A stretch of 64,000 nt of DNA from Bursaphelenchus xylophilus (Eukaryota; Nematoda; Chromadorea; Rhabditida; Aphelenchoididae). The DNA lies in the NCBI GenBank assembly GCA_904066235.2, contig CAJFCV020000003.1, forward strand, positions 9,920,001 to 9,984,000, written 5' to 3'. A program made the translations under genes and the position numbers. Within the stretch, counting starts at the first letter, position 1; each line of letters opens with the position of its first letter. Below the pieces are notes generated by a model. That model had not been told where the DNA came from, did not search any database, and worked only from the letters and a program-made list of their open reading frames with translations. This document shows positions 12,199 to 24,400 of this stretch, piece by piece.

Positions 12199-13105
12199 AA
12201 TAATAAAAAATCAGTGTTGAAGTAAATTAAAAATAGACGTAAATCGCCGTGTTACAACCCAAAAAGTTGCTGAAAAAAGCACTTTAAAAAAGCATCCAAA
12301 AAAATAACAAAAAATGAGACAAATAGAAAACAAAACATGAAATAAGGGCCAAAATTCAAGGCTCAGGAACCTGTAGATGATGCAATTTGCCTCATGGTAA
12401 AATACGTCCTTCACACTCCCTACTCCAAGCGGTCACTACTGTAAAAAAAGAGTTGGTGTATTACTTACTGTCATTTGAAAAGACCATTATGGAGATTAAA
12501 AACCGAATCCCCAGACACCTTCATCATCTGTCAAGGATCGCATTTCCCAGTAAAAACTCAAATAAATCGACTTTATCACACGTGGACTCCACATGGCCAT
12601 TATTCATGACCTCTAAATTATTGCTTCGAACTTTTAAATGTAGTCCAGTTAAACATCCAAGTTAAAAATCCATTTTTCTAGAGTTTGAAGCTTGTCTTAT
12701 TTAAATTGAGGCCGAGGAATGTTTAGAACACGCTTGGTAAATGCGCTTAATGAAATGCCGACTGTTTGTATAAAGAGTCGAACTGGTTGAGACGTGAGAT
12801 AATCAAAATAGGAACCATTGAACCGAAATTCGTTTTCCATGAACAACTTTTGGAGTCTGCACGAATGTTTATACTGGTGAGCCGTATTTGGTGAGCCTTT
12901 CTTTGAGACAGCAATGGGCCATGCGCCCTTTGCTATTGCGTATTTTACCATCTTTGTATTCATTATTTTTACTGTCTCTTTCGAGATTTAGACGTTTTAA
13001 TCATTTCTCTGATTGCCTTTTTTGGGGACTTCTGTTTTTTAGCTTACTAGCAAAATTCCTTGAATTTTTAAAAATGTAACAACACTTCCCACAGAGGTCA
13101 CACTG

Positions 13106-13547
13106 ACAGGGGAAGTACCCCAAGTGCGACGCTCAGATTTTGATGAAACTTGACGCTAATTGAGAACCATTTTCTCTCAAATATATGCGAGAATCCTAGC
13201 TTGAGCTATTCAGAAACAATCAAGATTTTTAGATCGAAAGTGGGCGAAAAGTTGTCGCTTTTGGCCGAATTTTGGCACGAAAAGTTTCATGATTATTTTG
13301 ACCATAGAGGGTAACGTTTCCACAAAAAATCTATTTTTTCCGCACGAAGTTAGCAAAGTAATGGCCAAAAAGTGTTTTTCTCTCTGGCCCTTCTCCGCGT
13401 TTAGCGTACTCTCTCGGCGGCAAAGATAGTTCAATATCTCGGTAGCGCTTGCAAAGCGCGAGCTAAAACTTTTAAGAATCGAAACTTAGTTCATGATCGA
13501 AGTGTGTCCAAAATTTAAAGAAAGTCTGAGAGTCGCACTTGGGTTAA
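13106..13547 (-). repeat. 0.44 kb TIR repeat, copy 1 (reverse)
   Basis: The ends carry GGGAAGTACCCCAAGTGCGA and a degenerate inverted copy near 13520-13545. The interior (for example 'ctctctcggcggcaaagat' and 'gcaaagcgcgagctaaaac') matches the copies at 17131 and 18729 in the opposite orientation. It is non-coding and looks like a MITE family. It is the most diverged of the three. Confidence 0.65.
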
Positions 13548-16500
13548 TTCCATTGTGAGATAACCTAAAACTTGTAAATAACTTCGCAATTCGCCAAAAA
13601 AGACGCAAAAATTTTTTTGTCGGGGAAGAAATGGGGAATTTTTGGGGCGAGAGAGCATGTTATGCGCGTTTTTTTTCTGTTTTCTCTGTGAAATCATGAC
13701 AAAGTGTAAAAAACCGATAGCAAAAACTCTATTCCGGTCATCGACAACTAAAAAAAGACGACTTGGCAACTCATTTTGACGTGACACGTGTTCTACATTT
13801 CATTTCATTCTACGCCTCCAACTTTACCCACATTCCGTCATTTATCCGTCATCCCGTGTCCTCCCCCATCGCGTGGTCGGATCGCTCACTAATTGGATAT
13901 TTGACCAGATGCGTAGTCCATTAAACCGGTGATTTCCCCGCCCAAAAACCCCGAAATTATTGTTTGCGCGTGAGTGACCGAGCCCTCCCCGTCGCCGCCG
14001 CAGTGTTTGTGGCCACAAGTCGGGGGCCTTGAAGATTAAAAACTAAAACAACGTCGCTTATGTTCCCATGAGTAAGCCCCAATTCGATTCCCGTCAATTC
14101 GGATATTGCGTCAAGAAAGGTGAATACGAAAAGATGAATGGAATGGAAGCGTATTCGGATTCCCTTTTTTGGGAGCGGGGTTATTTGCGGGGGTCCTGCC
14201 TTGAGGTTATGAGGCGAATGGTTCACGGAGAGGAACATGTGCGGTAGCGGGAGAAATACGAAATTAAATAAACGTCCCTATTGGAATTATGGGGACGTTT
14301 ATTGTCGATGGAAACGCCAGCTAGCGAACTGTCAGGGGCGAAAGACGGCTTTCGCTAAAGGAAAATTGTAGTGGCCAATCTTGGCTTCAGTGCTTTAGCG
14401 ACGCACAAGCTGTGATTACATTTTTCTCGTAAAACTTCTTGTTCTTGCATTAATTTCTAAAAAATTTTTTCTTATTTTCTGATTTACGGCGGGCTAAAAC
14501 TTGCAGTCACTACTTTGCGGGCAACTAGGAAAAACATGCAGATTCTGCGGGCATGCTAGGAAATCAGCCAACTTCTGCTTACAACAGGAAATTCAAAAAA
14601 TGAAATTGGCAGTTAGATGTTGCGAATTAAGTTTCCTGGTATATAAGTGGCTTGAATAGTTACCATGAAGTGAAACAGGGATTTTTTTACGATTTTTGAA
14701 AACGAACTCCCATAACTTTGAAAGCGGTGGATGAATTCAATAGATTCGTGTACTTATCAGTACCAGGGAGTTGCCAAAGCAAAATTTCTATCGCACTACG
14801 CAGATTACTAGAGAAAAACCGTGATTCGAATCGGAAAATATCTGCCCGCAAAGTGGTCTTGAGCTACAAAGCACAATTTTTTCTTCTAAAACGGTCTTTT
14901 ATCAATTTCTGAAAATTTCTGCCCCGATTTCCTAGCATGCCACAAAAAACTTACTTCCGAGCTCCATAGAATCTCAGGCCAAAATTAATCTCCGCACAAC
15001 AAAACCCCTTTATAACGCCTAATGTTTTTGTTGTGCTTGTAAGTGCATCAAAAGAACGGAAGCCGTCAAATGCTCTACCGTTTTTCCAAGCGTCATTGCT
15101 ATTTTAAAACGTAAAAAAAACTTTCGTCCTTTTGTTTTTTTAGAATGACCTACGGCATTCCCGAGAACCACTCGTTCACATTCCTTTATTTATCCGTCTT
15201 ATTACCACCCTCGATGTTCAAAAACCCACCCTTCCTTGTTTTCGCGTTTATGGCCAGAGCTCACGCACAACGCATTGAGCCCTTCGACAGAGCTCTCATT
15301 CCTCGTCCTAGACGGGATCAGTCCGTTTACAGTATCGCTTGTAAAGATCAAATTCTGCTGGCTATAAGAATCTTTGTTTTTGCGGAAAATGGAGAATTAT
15401 GGCCATGCGTTTTTTGCCCGTTCTTGGCTCTCATAAAAAATATGTAACCGTTAATTTCAAGTGCCATTTTTTACCCATATTTTATACTTTTCAAGGCTTT
15501 TTGGAAGCAAAATTGCCAGACAAAACAAAACAATCCGGACAAGGAATGCACTTTATGGGATAAATCGGTCTTGGATTGGGACATAGTTAGGTCGAAAGAT
15601 GTATGATAGAGTGTTTGCGCAAGAAACGAGCGTACTGACCACTTGGCCACTAGTTCGTATTTTTTACAGGTTCCTTCGGGCTTCCATTTTTTTAATTTTT
15701 GTGGCAAGCCAGCATCAATTTGCAAATAAAGTGTAAATCGCCCCTTGTGAGTTAAATTTCTGCTCTATTTTTTGCAAATTCTACAGTTAAGTCATCATTT
15801 CCTGGCCTGTCGGGGGTTTTTTACGGTGTCAAGAATGTCGGTTATGACTTTGAACTGTTTTTGAAGTTGTTTTATTTCCCTAATTTCTAGTTTTTTGCCA
15901 TCAACTTGCCATATTACCACATTCTTCCATTCCTTGATCACTTGCACTATCACAAAATTTCGTAATAGTTCTCGACAAAATTCCCAATAGTCTCAGCTCT
16001 CCCGTATTCCGTCAAACGACACCTTTCCTCCGATCCCATTCACGCTTTGACTCCATTTTCCCTTTATTACGGCACTTGAGTCTCGATCGGTGTCATCGCC
16101 AGGCGCCCCCCTTCTAATAAGGCGCAACACATTATGCGACGTTCGCTCCGTAATGAGGCACGGATTCGCCTCGCTTTTTTGCGGCGTTTCCAATTTGTTT
16201 TATGTAGATTTCGGGAGTTGTTTCGGGGGTCTATTTTGGAATTCAAGGAGCTCATAAAACGAAGCCAAGAGAATGGGGGTGTTGTGGAGGGCAAAAGGAT
16301 AAGTTGGGGTCAACATGAGGACGGGTGATGGGAAGGGATATTCTTTATATGTGATATGAGGTCTTTATGAGTAAATAGTCCTGTCTAATTGACCTCCAAA
16401 GGTCTAGAAATTTGACTGTATCATCTTTTTTTTAACTTTTTTTTCCAAAATCAGATATCCAACTTTTTTTTTATTGTTTTCCCAGAAAACCAAAAATAAA

Positions 16501-17130
16501 TTATTCCTCGAAGCCAGTTAAACCAACATTTCTTGTCGTTTACAACGTCCACTGGGACGTCGTAAAAGATGTCACATTCTGGAGGAGAAGTTTTGAAAAC
16601 AAGTCACAGATTGATCAAAAAAACTCCAGTGTTACCAAGTCCTAACGGATGAGGAGGTTAATTGGAATATTGGGCTGATCGTTCTTTAATTTTATATTTC
16701 TTTTCTGACAGGTCTGATCGATGCAAAAATAAATTTTAGACAGTTGACAGTAAGATTTGCACAGAGACTGAAGACCACTATTTAAATTGAAAAAATGTGT
16801 CAAGCGTGTGAAGAGGAAGTTCAATATTGCTTGTAAAATACGACGTGCTGATGAAAACGTGTACTTCTTTATTCCAAAAAACATCTTTTGAAGTATCTTT
16901 CCGCATTTCGAGCAAAAGAAAAGTGTTTGCAGCTTGGCCCTGCTCTAGATTTTTTGTGTGAAAACGTACTCAGGCAGAACGACAATTTTTTACAGTAAAA
17001 ACATGGAAATTTTGGGGCTAAGGTAGTACAACCCCCCAGTCCATTTTAGCCCCCCATGACCCAGTACAAACCCCCTCATCCAATCTGAACCGCCTACTTG
17101 GGATTGGGTTCTCTCGGCTACGATCATCTT

Positions 17131-17525
17131 ACAGGGGAAGTACTCCAAGTGCGACGCTCAGATTTTCTTTAAATTTTGCACACACGTCGGGTATGGACTA
17201 AATATCAATTTCTGAAAGTTTTAGCTCGCGCTTTTCAGGCGCCACCGAGATATTGGACGATTTTTGCCGCCGAGAGAGCACGCTAAACGTGGGGAGCGAT
17301 CAGAGAGAAAACACCTTTTTGGCCGTAACTTTGGCAGTTCCAAGCGGAAAATTTTGATTTTTTGTACAAAAATTATCCTTTACGGTTGAAATAGGCATAA
17401 AACTTTTCGAGCCGAAATTCGGCAAAAGTCCAAAATTTTGGCTGACTTTTGATCTAAAAATCTCGGTTGTTTCTGCAAAGTGCGAGCTAGAATTCTCGCA
17501 TATGTCCGAACTTTTTTTTGTACAT
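17131..17525 (+). repeat. 0.44 kb TIR repeat, copy 2 (3' end lost)
   Basis: It starts CAGGGGAAGTACTCCAAGTG and matches copy 3 through the internal 'cgccgagagagcacgctaaa' block and the 'gcgagctag' block. It then stops before the inverted terminal sequence. Similarity to copy 3 is high across nearly 390 bases. Confidence 0.7.
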
Positions 17526-18728
17526 CTCTAGCACTCTTCGGACACAAAATTCACCCGCCATAAAACATGCGAATAACCTTGTAGACGTAGGTAAAGCCTA
17601 CTTTTACAAGTTTTGACATGTGGCAAAAAGGATTGGATCAAAGTTCCCTTTCAATATAAATAATTTTCTTTGAACTCCCGACTCTCCTCATTTCGAGAGT
17701 TCTCTCGAAAACAAGGTCGATGAAAATCTCTGTTGTGGCTGAAAATCGCGAACTAAAGCTTTCAGGGATTGATATTTTTCTAGTTTATCGGCCAAAATTT
17801 TACCGAAGTATGATTTCCCGCCAAAAAGAATTATTTTTCCTTGCGTCAAATTTTGCTTTCTTGTTGTTATAAACATTCAGCTTGTAAAATACGAAATATA
17901 TAAAAATTCGGATTTTCGTGCACTATGAAATGTTAACTTTTCTTCAAGCAAAAATATTTCGTTTTGTCATTGATCCGTTAAACCTGATTAGAACGCTCAA
18001 AAAGTCATCGTTCTAATTTCAGCTTCTTCCTACATTAGCTTAATTTTCTAATTGAACAACTCAATTTTCCACTTTCAAATCATTTCTGAACCCCTAAAAA
18101 AAGTACGAATTTTCTATTCTAGTCCACTCCGTGTCTAATCCTCAAGTTCATTTTCGGATATCCCCCCAAAAAATCATCTGCGCGCTCCACAAAAATCAGA
18201 CTCGCTGCAGAAAAAATCTGCGAAAATCGGAAAAAATCCTCCGACAAACGTTTCCGTGTCAACCTTCACCCCACCTGAAACCGACTTGCGGGATAAACAA
18301 CTGGTGAATCTTCGGAAATCGTAGCTCATTTACAGCGTGCCTCGAGGTGAAGGCTTTGTTTTCGGTGGTGGAGGGATAAGGTGAGGGGAGACTTTATTGT
18401 ATATAATAGAAGATTATGGAGGGTATAAGAACAGGTTAAAATGGGGTTTATTTTATTTTTAGGACCTTTTTGGGATTACTGCATAAAAATAGAGTTGAAA
18501 TTTTAAATTTTTTTTTTGACTTTGGTTTCCTTTATTATCAGACTAAAAATAGGGAATTTGAGAATTTTTTAACACATTATTCTCAAATTTTCTTTTCATT
18601 AAAAGGCGTGGTCAGAACATGTATTATATTTTTGGCCACATCTTTCCCAATTTTGTACGAAAAAATCATTTTTTTTTGTATGACCGTGACACTGCTTGCT
18701 AGAAAAGTAAAAATTTTCATGCACTAAC

Positions 18729-19180
18729 AAGGGAAGTACCCCAAGTGCGACGCTCAGATTTTCTTTAAATTTTGCACACACGTCGGGTATGGACTAAATA
18801 TCAATTCCTGAAAGTTTTAGCTCGCGCTTTGCGGGCGCCGCCGAGATATCGAACGATCTTTGCCGCCGAGAGAGCACGCTAAACGTGGAGAACGCTCAGA
18901 GAGAAAAGCGCTTTTTGGCCATAACTTTGGCAGTTTCATGCGGAAAGTTTTGATTTTTTGTAGAAACATTATCCTTTACGGTAGAAATAGGCATGAAAGT
19001 TTTCGTGCCGAAATTCGGCAAGAGGTCCTAAATTTTCGCCGACTTTTGATCTAAAAATCCCGGTTGTTTCTGCAAAGCGCGAGCTAGGATTTTCGCATAT
19101 ACCTTAGATAAAATTATTCTAAATTTGTGCCAAGTTTCATCAAAATCTGAGCGTAGCACTTGGAGTACTTCTAAGTCCCA
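18729..19180 (+). repeat. 0.44 kb TIR repeat, copy 3 (both ends kept)
   Basis: It opens with GGGAAGTACCCCAAGTGCGA and closes with 'aaaatctgagcgtagcactt' plus 'ggagtacttctaagtccc', an inverted match to the opening. This copy defines the family's length of about 0.44 kb. A further diverged fragment follows to about 19330. Confidence 0.72.
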
Positions 19181-20290
19181 AAAAACAGTCGAATTTTGGC
19201 CAATTTTTTGACTGGATATCTCGGTTGTTTTTGCAAAACCTGATCTAGCAACACCGCATATGTCTTAAAAAAATAAATGTCAATTTGTGCCAAGTTTCAT
19301 TAAAACCTGAACGCAGTTATTACTGATTCTCGTTGTTTGCATTTTTTATTTTTTTTTACAAACTGAGATTTTTGATTTTCGGTTTTTTTGCAGTTTTTCA
19401 TTTCTGCACGTATTTTACCAGAGTTGAACTTTTTTGATCCTTCAATTTTTTGTTGATTTTTTGTCGACGTTTAGAACAGAAAAACGAACACTCTTTCCCG
19501 ATCTGTCTTCCCAGCCAAATTGGCCGTCGTTTTTCAATTTTTCAAACCGAAAGCGGCGTGACATGTTGGGAAACGAAGATACATCTCACTTTTTTTGTAT
19601 TTTAAAAATTATTTTTTGTCTTTTTTAACTTTTGCGTCAACAATTTTTTTACTTGAAAACTAAAATACCAATATATTTACCGTATTTCATAAAAATTTAA
19701 ATTTTTTTTTATAATTTTTACTCCTTTCCCGCATTTTTTGGCCAAATTTCTTTTCAAAAAATCCAAAAATAAAATGTCTCCTTTATAAAATCTCCGTTCG
19801 CGGTTCCAAGTCATCCGTAAACGAGTTTCAACTTTACATAATAAACCCACTTTCAAATGCCAACCAAAAAGCGGGAGAGACGGGGATTTGTGCGAGGATA
19901 TTAACTCTCCAAACATTTTTTATGGAATTCGCAAAATTTTTTTGGAGGATTTCAAAGCTTTGTTGGGTATTTTGAGAGGGGAATGAACTAAAAATTTAAA
20001 TTTTGGAACATTTTCGTATTTTTTCATTATAAAAATTTTTCATTTTTATGTTTTTTTATTTTTTATTATTTTATAATTAGAAAAAATCGCATAATTTTTG
20101 CCAATTTTGAAGAAATTTGCATATTTTTTTGAATATGCAAATTTTATAAATAAAAATTTTGAAATTTTGCATATCCAAAAAATCCGATTTTTCTGTGTTT
20201 CTAACTTTTTTTTTGTCCGAATAAATTGTTTTTATACGAATATTTTTTTTTCCATTTTTTACTCCCTCGTTCCAAATCTTGTCTCGAGAT

Positions 20291-20742
20291 CAGAGATTGC
20301 CACGGCTCCGGAGCCGGCTCTTGGCTCCGGCTCTGAGCGGCTCCGGCTCCGAGCCGGGAGCCAGAGCCGGAGCCGGGAATTTTGGGTGCGGCTCCGGCTC
20401 CGGAGCTCAAAGTCGGAGCCAGGCTTCTCAGCGTTCAGAAAAATAAAAATTTCGTGATCTTGTTAAAACCAAATTGCTTGAAAAATAGTGGGAAGGATGT
20501 GTTGCATACAACTTGGCTTCAAAAACGTTGGGTGTATGACCTCTGGCATTAATAACTTTTATTTTTGGAAAAATATTTTTTTTTAATTTTTTGCACGGGA
20601 GCCGAGATTCGGAGCCGAAGAACTTTTTAAATTTTTCATGGGAGCCGGGAGCCGGAGCCGGAGCTGCAAATTTGGCCTCGGCTCCGGCTCTGGGAGCCAA
20701 GAGCCGGAGCCGGAGCCGAAATTTTGACCGTGGCAATCTCTG
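20291..20742. mobile_element. hAT-type MITE packed with GGCTCCG repeats
   Basis: The 452-base element starts CAGAGATTGCCACGG and ends with the inverted copy CCGTGGCAATCTCTG. It is flanked on both sides by the same eight bases, CTCGAGAT (20283-20290 and 20743-20750), a perfect target-site duplication of hAT length. Inside are arrays of GGCTCCG and GAGCCGG in both orientations. These are very GC-rich and can fold back on themselves. There is no coding capacity. It lies upstream of, or in a 5' intron of, the RhoGEF gene. Confidence 0.9.
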
Positions 20743-21458
20743 CTCGAGATCCTCCAATTTCTTTAATTGGAATTTGAATGTCCCCGGAATTCGGGCCAAC
20801 ATTTCCATTGGTATGCTCCGCAAAAAAGCGCGGCGGCTTCAGCCGACGGATGCGTCAGCGATTCTCCAGAGACGGCGCGCCATTGTTCGGGTCAAAAGGT
20901 CTTCAAAACGTTTTTTTTCTGTTCAGCCAACTTTTTTGGTGGTAGATTACAAGGATTCCCATGGCCGTTCCAGCCCCAAAAACGTCTTCGGATTTCCGGT
21001 CTTGTCGTTGCGTGTCCGATTCGGGTTGTTTGAGAGTAATGGGTCGCAGTTTCAGCAAAAGTTCAGTACAGTTCCTGAGAGCGAGCACATGGTACAGAGG
21101 TTGAATGACCACTCACAGCTCACCCACCATTTTTGAGTGTAAGTCGTTTTTTGGGCCATAAGTAATATTTTCGGTCATTGCGTTTCGTTAAAAATACACA
21201 GAGCTCCTTGAGCGGTCAAATTTGTTTATAAATAAAAGTCTTTAGTCATGGTACTAAGATTTCCTCAATATTTTTCATAATCTTCATAACTAGCTACATA
21301 AAATTTTCTGAAGATTTCTACAAGTTCTTTGCAGTGGCTTCCGAGATATTAAGCCATCTTTGTAGCCAAAAGAGTATGCAAAATAAAGAGAACGGTTAGA
21401 AAGAAAAATACAAAAAAATAGTTTTTAATGTCATCATCGCAATTTCATTTATTTTCAG

Positions 21459-24400
21459 CCTTCAGTCCAACCAGTGTTCGTAGCGCTCCCCTACATCATA
21501 AACTATGTACAGCCCGAACTTATTCTCAACACACCCCGCCAATCCAGTCCCCCTTGTGCAAGCATTCTCATGATTCAAATGGACCATGCGGATCCCCAAA
21601 ATTAGTCGAAAGATGTGTAGTGGTGGCCAAGCATCCCGATGGATATGGCCTAACAGTTACTGGAGAGCATCCGGTGTACGTTGAGACCGTAAAACATGAT
21701 GGAGCGGCGGCCAGGGCGGGAGTTCGAGTGGGAGATCAAATCACAAAAATCAATGGAATGCCAGTCTCAAGTTCGAATCATTACGAAGTGCTGAGGATGA
21801 TCTCTGGTGAGTTGGAGGCTTGCTAAATTGGTAATTAAATTTCCCAATGTGTAACTCTCATATATTCATCAGATTTTTCTTAAATTTTCTGCTTTTGCCA
21901 TATGAAAATTACAAAAAAAAATCAATTTCTCTCCTTATTGAGTGAGACGGGATACTTATCGGCCTTTGCAGACTAACTATAGAAAATGAGGAGAGTCAGT
22001 CAGAAGAAAAAAAAAGTTTTATTGTTGGGCCATATTTGTTCGACTTTCGTTCGGAAAACTCATGTTCACTTTTGAGATTTCCGATATTGTAGCAGTTTGT
22101 CAGGAAAGTGACAAACAAATGCCACTCCGGCAAACGGGAACATTCGCTGCGATTTTGGGATTCCGTATTTTACCCTGCTTCCTCGAATTTTAAACATCAC
22201 CAAGTTTTACTTAATCTTTTGTTTGCAAAATTATTTTTTTAATATCTCGGCTGATCCTGGTAATCGCGGGCTAAAATTGCTTTGAAATAGAATATGATCC
22301 ACATAGATCATTCAAGCAAAGTTTAAAGGAAATCTCAGCGTCGCTCCTCTTCTTTGTTGATCAAAATTTGCTGTGAAAAAAATGGAAAACGTTTTATTAC
22401 ACATAGACAGGTCTTTTTTTAAGTAACATTATAATGCAATATTCTCCAAAATACAGTGTAAAATCAGTCCACTGTATCTATCCGTACAAAGAAACCTGTC
22501 TATAAAAACAATTGCAGCGCTCCCAATAGTCAAGAATCCACAAAAATTAACCTCTGAATCACGAACCCTTTATAACGATTACATAAAAATTTTTTGTCCT
22601 CACAATTCGTTATGCAGAGGCTTGACTTGTAATTTCATTTTTTATTTCCAATTTCCCCCCTTGCTCTTGCATTTCCCCCTCCAATTCTGCATTACAATCA
22701 ATTCTTCATTCGCTAATTGTTTTAGCCGGTCCCAATGTCGCTCTGACGCTGCTGGGTGAATCTCTGTCATGTGATTCATGTCGTCCAATGTTTTTCGAAT
22801 TCTTCGAAGTAAGTGCTTACTATCTTTGATTGTAAATAATTGAACAGCCTTTTGTAGGGTTAATTTAACAGATGTTTTGGAATTTACTTCCAAACTTCAC
22901 GTTGTAACAGAGTTTTTAACATTTTTTTTGGTGCATTTATAGGAACGGCTAAGTTAATTAGTTAGAAAATAAAAAAAGAGTGTAATGGCAATGTAATATT
23001 AGGAGAAAAATCAATGCTTTTTACAACTTTTAGTGTCTGAAAAATGAGATAAATCAAGAGTAAAAAAAGTAAAAAATAGAGCCATAAAAATGACGTTTCA
23101 TAAACAAAAAATTGATGATGACTTTATAGAAGACGTCTACATAGAACCTGCAAAAGTTTGAGAACATAATTCTTTTGTTAAAATTTCAAAATTTGATGAC
23201 TAAAGTCATAACCAAATTTTTCATTTTTGAGAGGAAAATGTAAGTAAAAAAGGTCATTTCTTTGTAGCCCCAAAGGCTTTTTATGATTTCCAAGGAGGAT
23301 TCACAAAAAAAATATTCGAAATGAATCATTGTTCAGGGAAAATATTGAAAATTGATCAAGCTTTGACATTTTTTTTATCACAAACAAGCTTTTTTCTTTT
23401 TAATTTATAGAAAAAATATTGATTTTTTATTTGAATTGCCATAAATTTGCTAGATTTTTATTACGAGGAGAAATAGACTCTTTCAAGGTCTCTAAAACTA
23501 CGCAGTAAACTCAAAGAGCTTCATTTATTAGGCCTAGGTACTAGAACTTCTAAAAAACCAGCCTCTTGGTACTATTGCACTCAAAAACCCAGCCTCTTTC
23601 GCAACACCCCTCCAGCCCCCCACCCCCAACTTAATCTCTGATTTTAGGAGCCGCGCCGCCGCCGAACCGGGACCAGCGAAGGCTCGACCTCATCATCACG
23701 GAATCCGGAAGTAAGTGGTCTCTCTCTCCCTCTCTGTGGGCTTAATCCGGCCGCCAAAACTTGTGTCAAAACAGATTTCGCCGGCCCCCCGCCGGGGGGG
23801 ACAGTATCTGTTTTCGGGGCCGGACATGCCCTCCACCCGCGCGCGCTCTCCTCTGATTCCGAAACCGAAAGCGTTTAAAGACATCAGCAAAAAACGAATG
23901 AGAAGAAAGACATCCCCTCCGGCAAAACTAAAGCTCAGCGCATTCTTTGACTCTCGGATTTCTTGTCCCGACGTCTTCCGGACGCCCCGACATTCACACA
24001 AATCTCGGGTGTAGAATCCGCGGCGCGATGTTCATGGGAGATCTTATGTTATCTTGGAAATGATACGGCGTTTTTCAGATGTTTTCTGGAGCTCGAAAAA
24101 TTTTCAAGATAGAAAAATTTTTTGGCAAAATTGAGAAATGATGCTATAATTCAAAAAGTGAAATTTGCGACACTCAGATTTTGTGCTATTTTTTGTTGCT
24201 CGCGTTTTGCAGAGACCCCAAAGATTTTTTACAAGTTTTTTTCGCCAAGGGAGTACGTGAGATGCAGGGAGTGATCAGTAAAAATTTTTTTTTGCCGTAC
24301 TTTTTTCAGCTTTGTCATAAAGAAGGCCAAAGGTTTCTGCTTCAAAAACTGCAAAAAATGTGCAGCATTTTACTTCAACTTTTGGCCTAAAAATTTCTGC

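Larger units (their letters stand above)
12199..20282. other. Gene-poor stretch between repeats
   Basis: No exon set could be assembled. The stretch holds three copies of the AAGTGCGACGCTCAGATTTT repeat and CGTATTTTA words at 12397, 16833, 17884 and 19409. A GC-balanced block at 13790-14300 might be regulatory. Undetected 5' exons of the downstream RhoGEF could lie in its right-hand part. Confidence 0.4.

Noticed and set aside
15145..15447. 100-codon plus-strand frame with ATG near 15145
   Set aside because: No acceptor or donor pattern, no recognisable domain and composition like surrounding DNA. Treated as chance.
24181..24390. Plus-strand open frame inside an rhgf-1 intron as a missing exon
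   Set aside because: It overlaps a decayed copy of the 0.44 kb repeat family and lacks a donor with the required phase.
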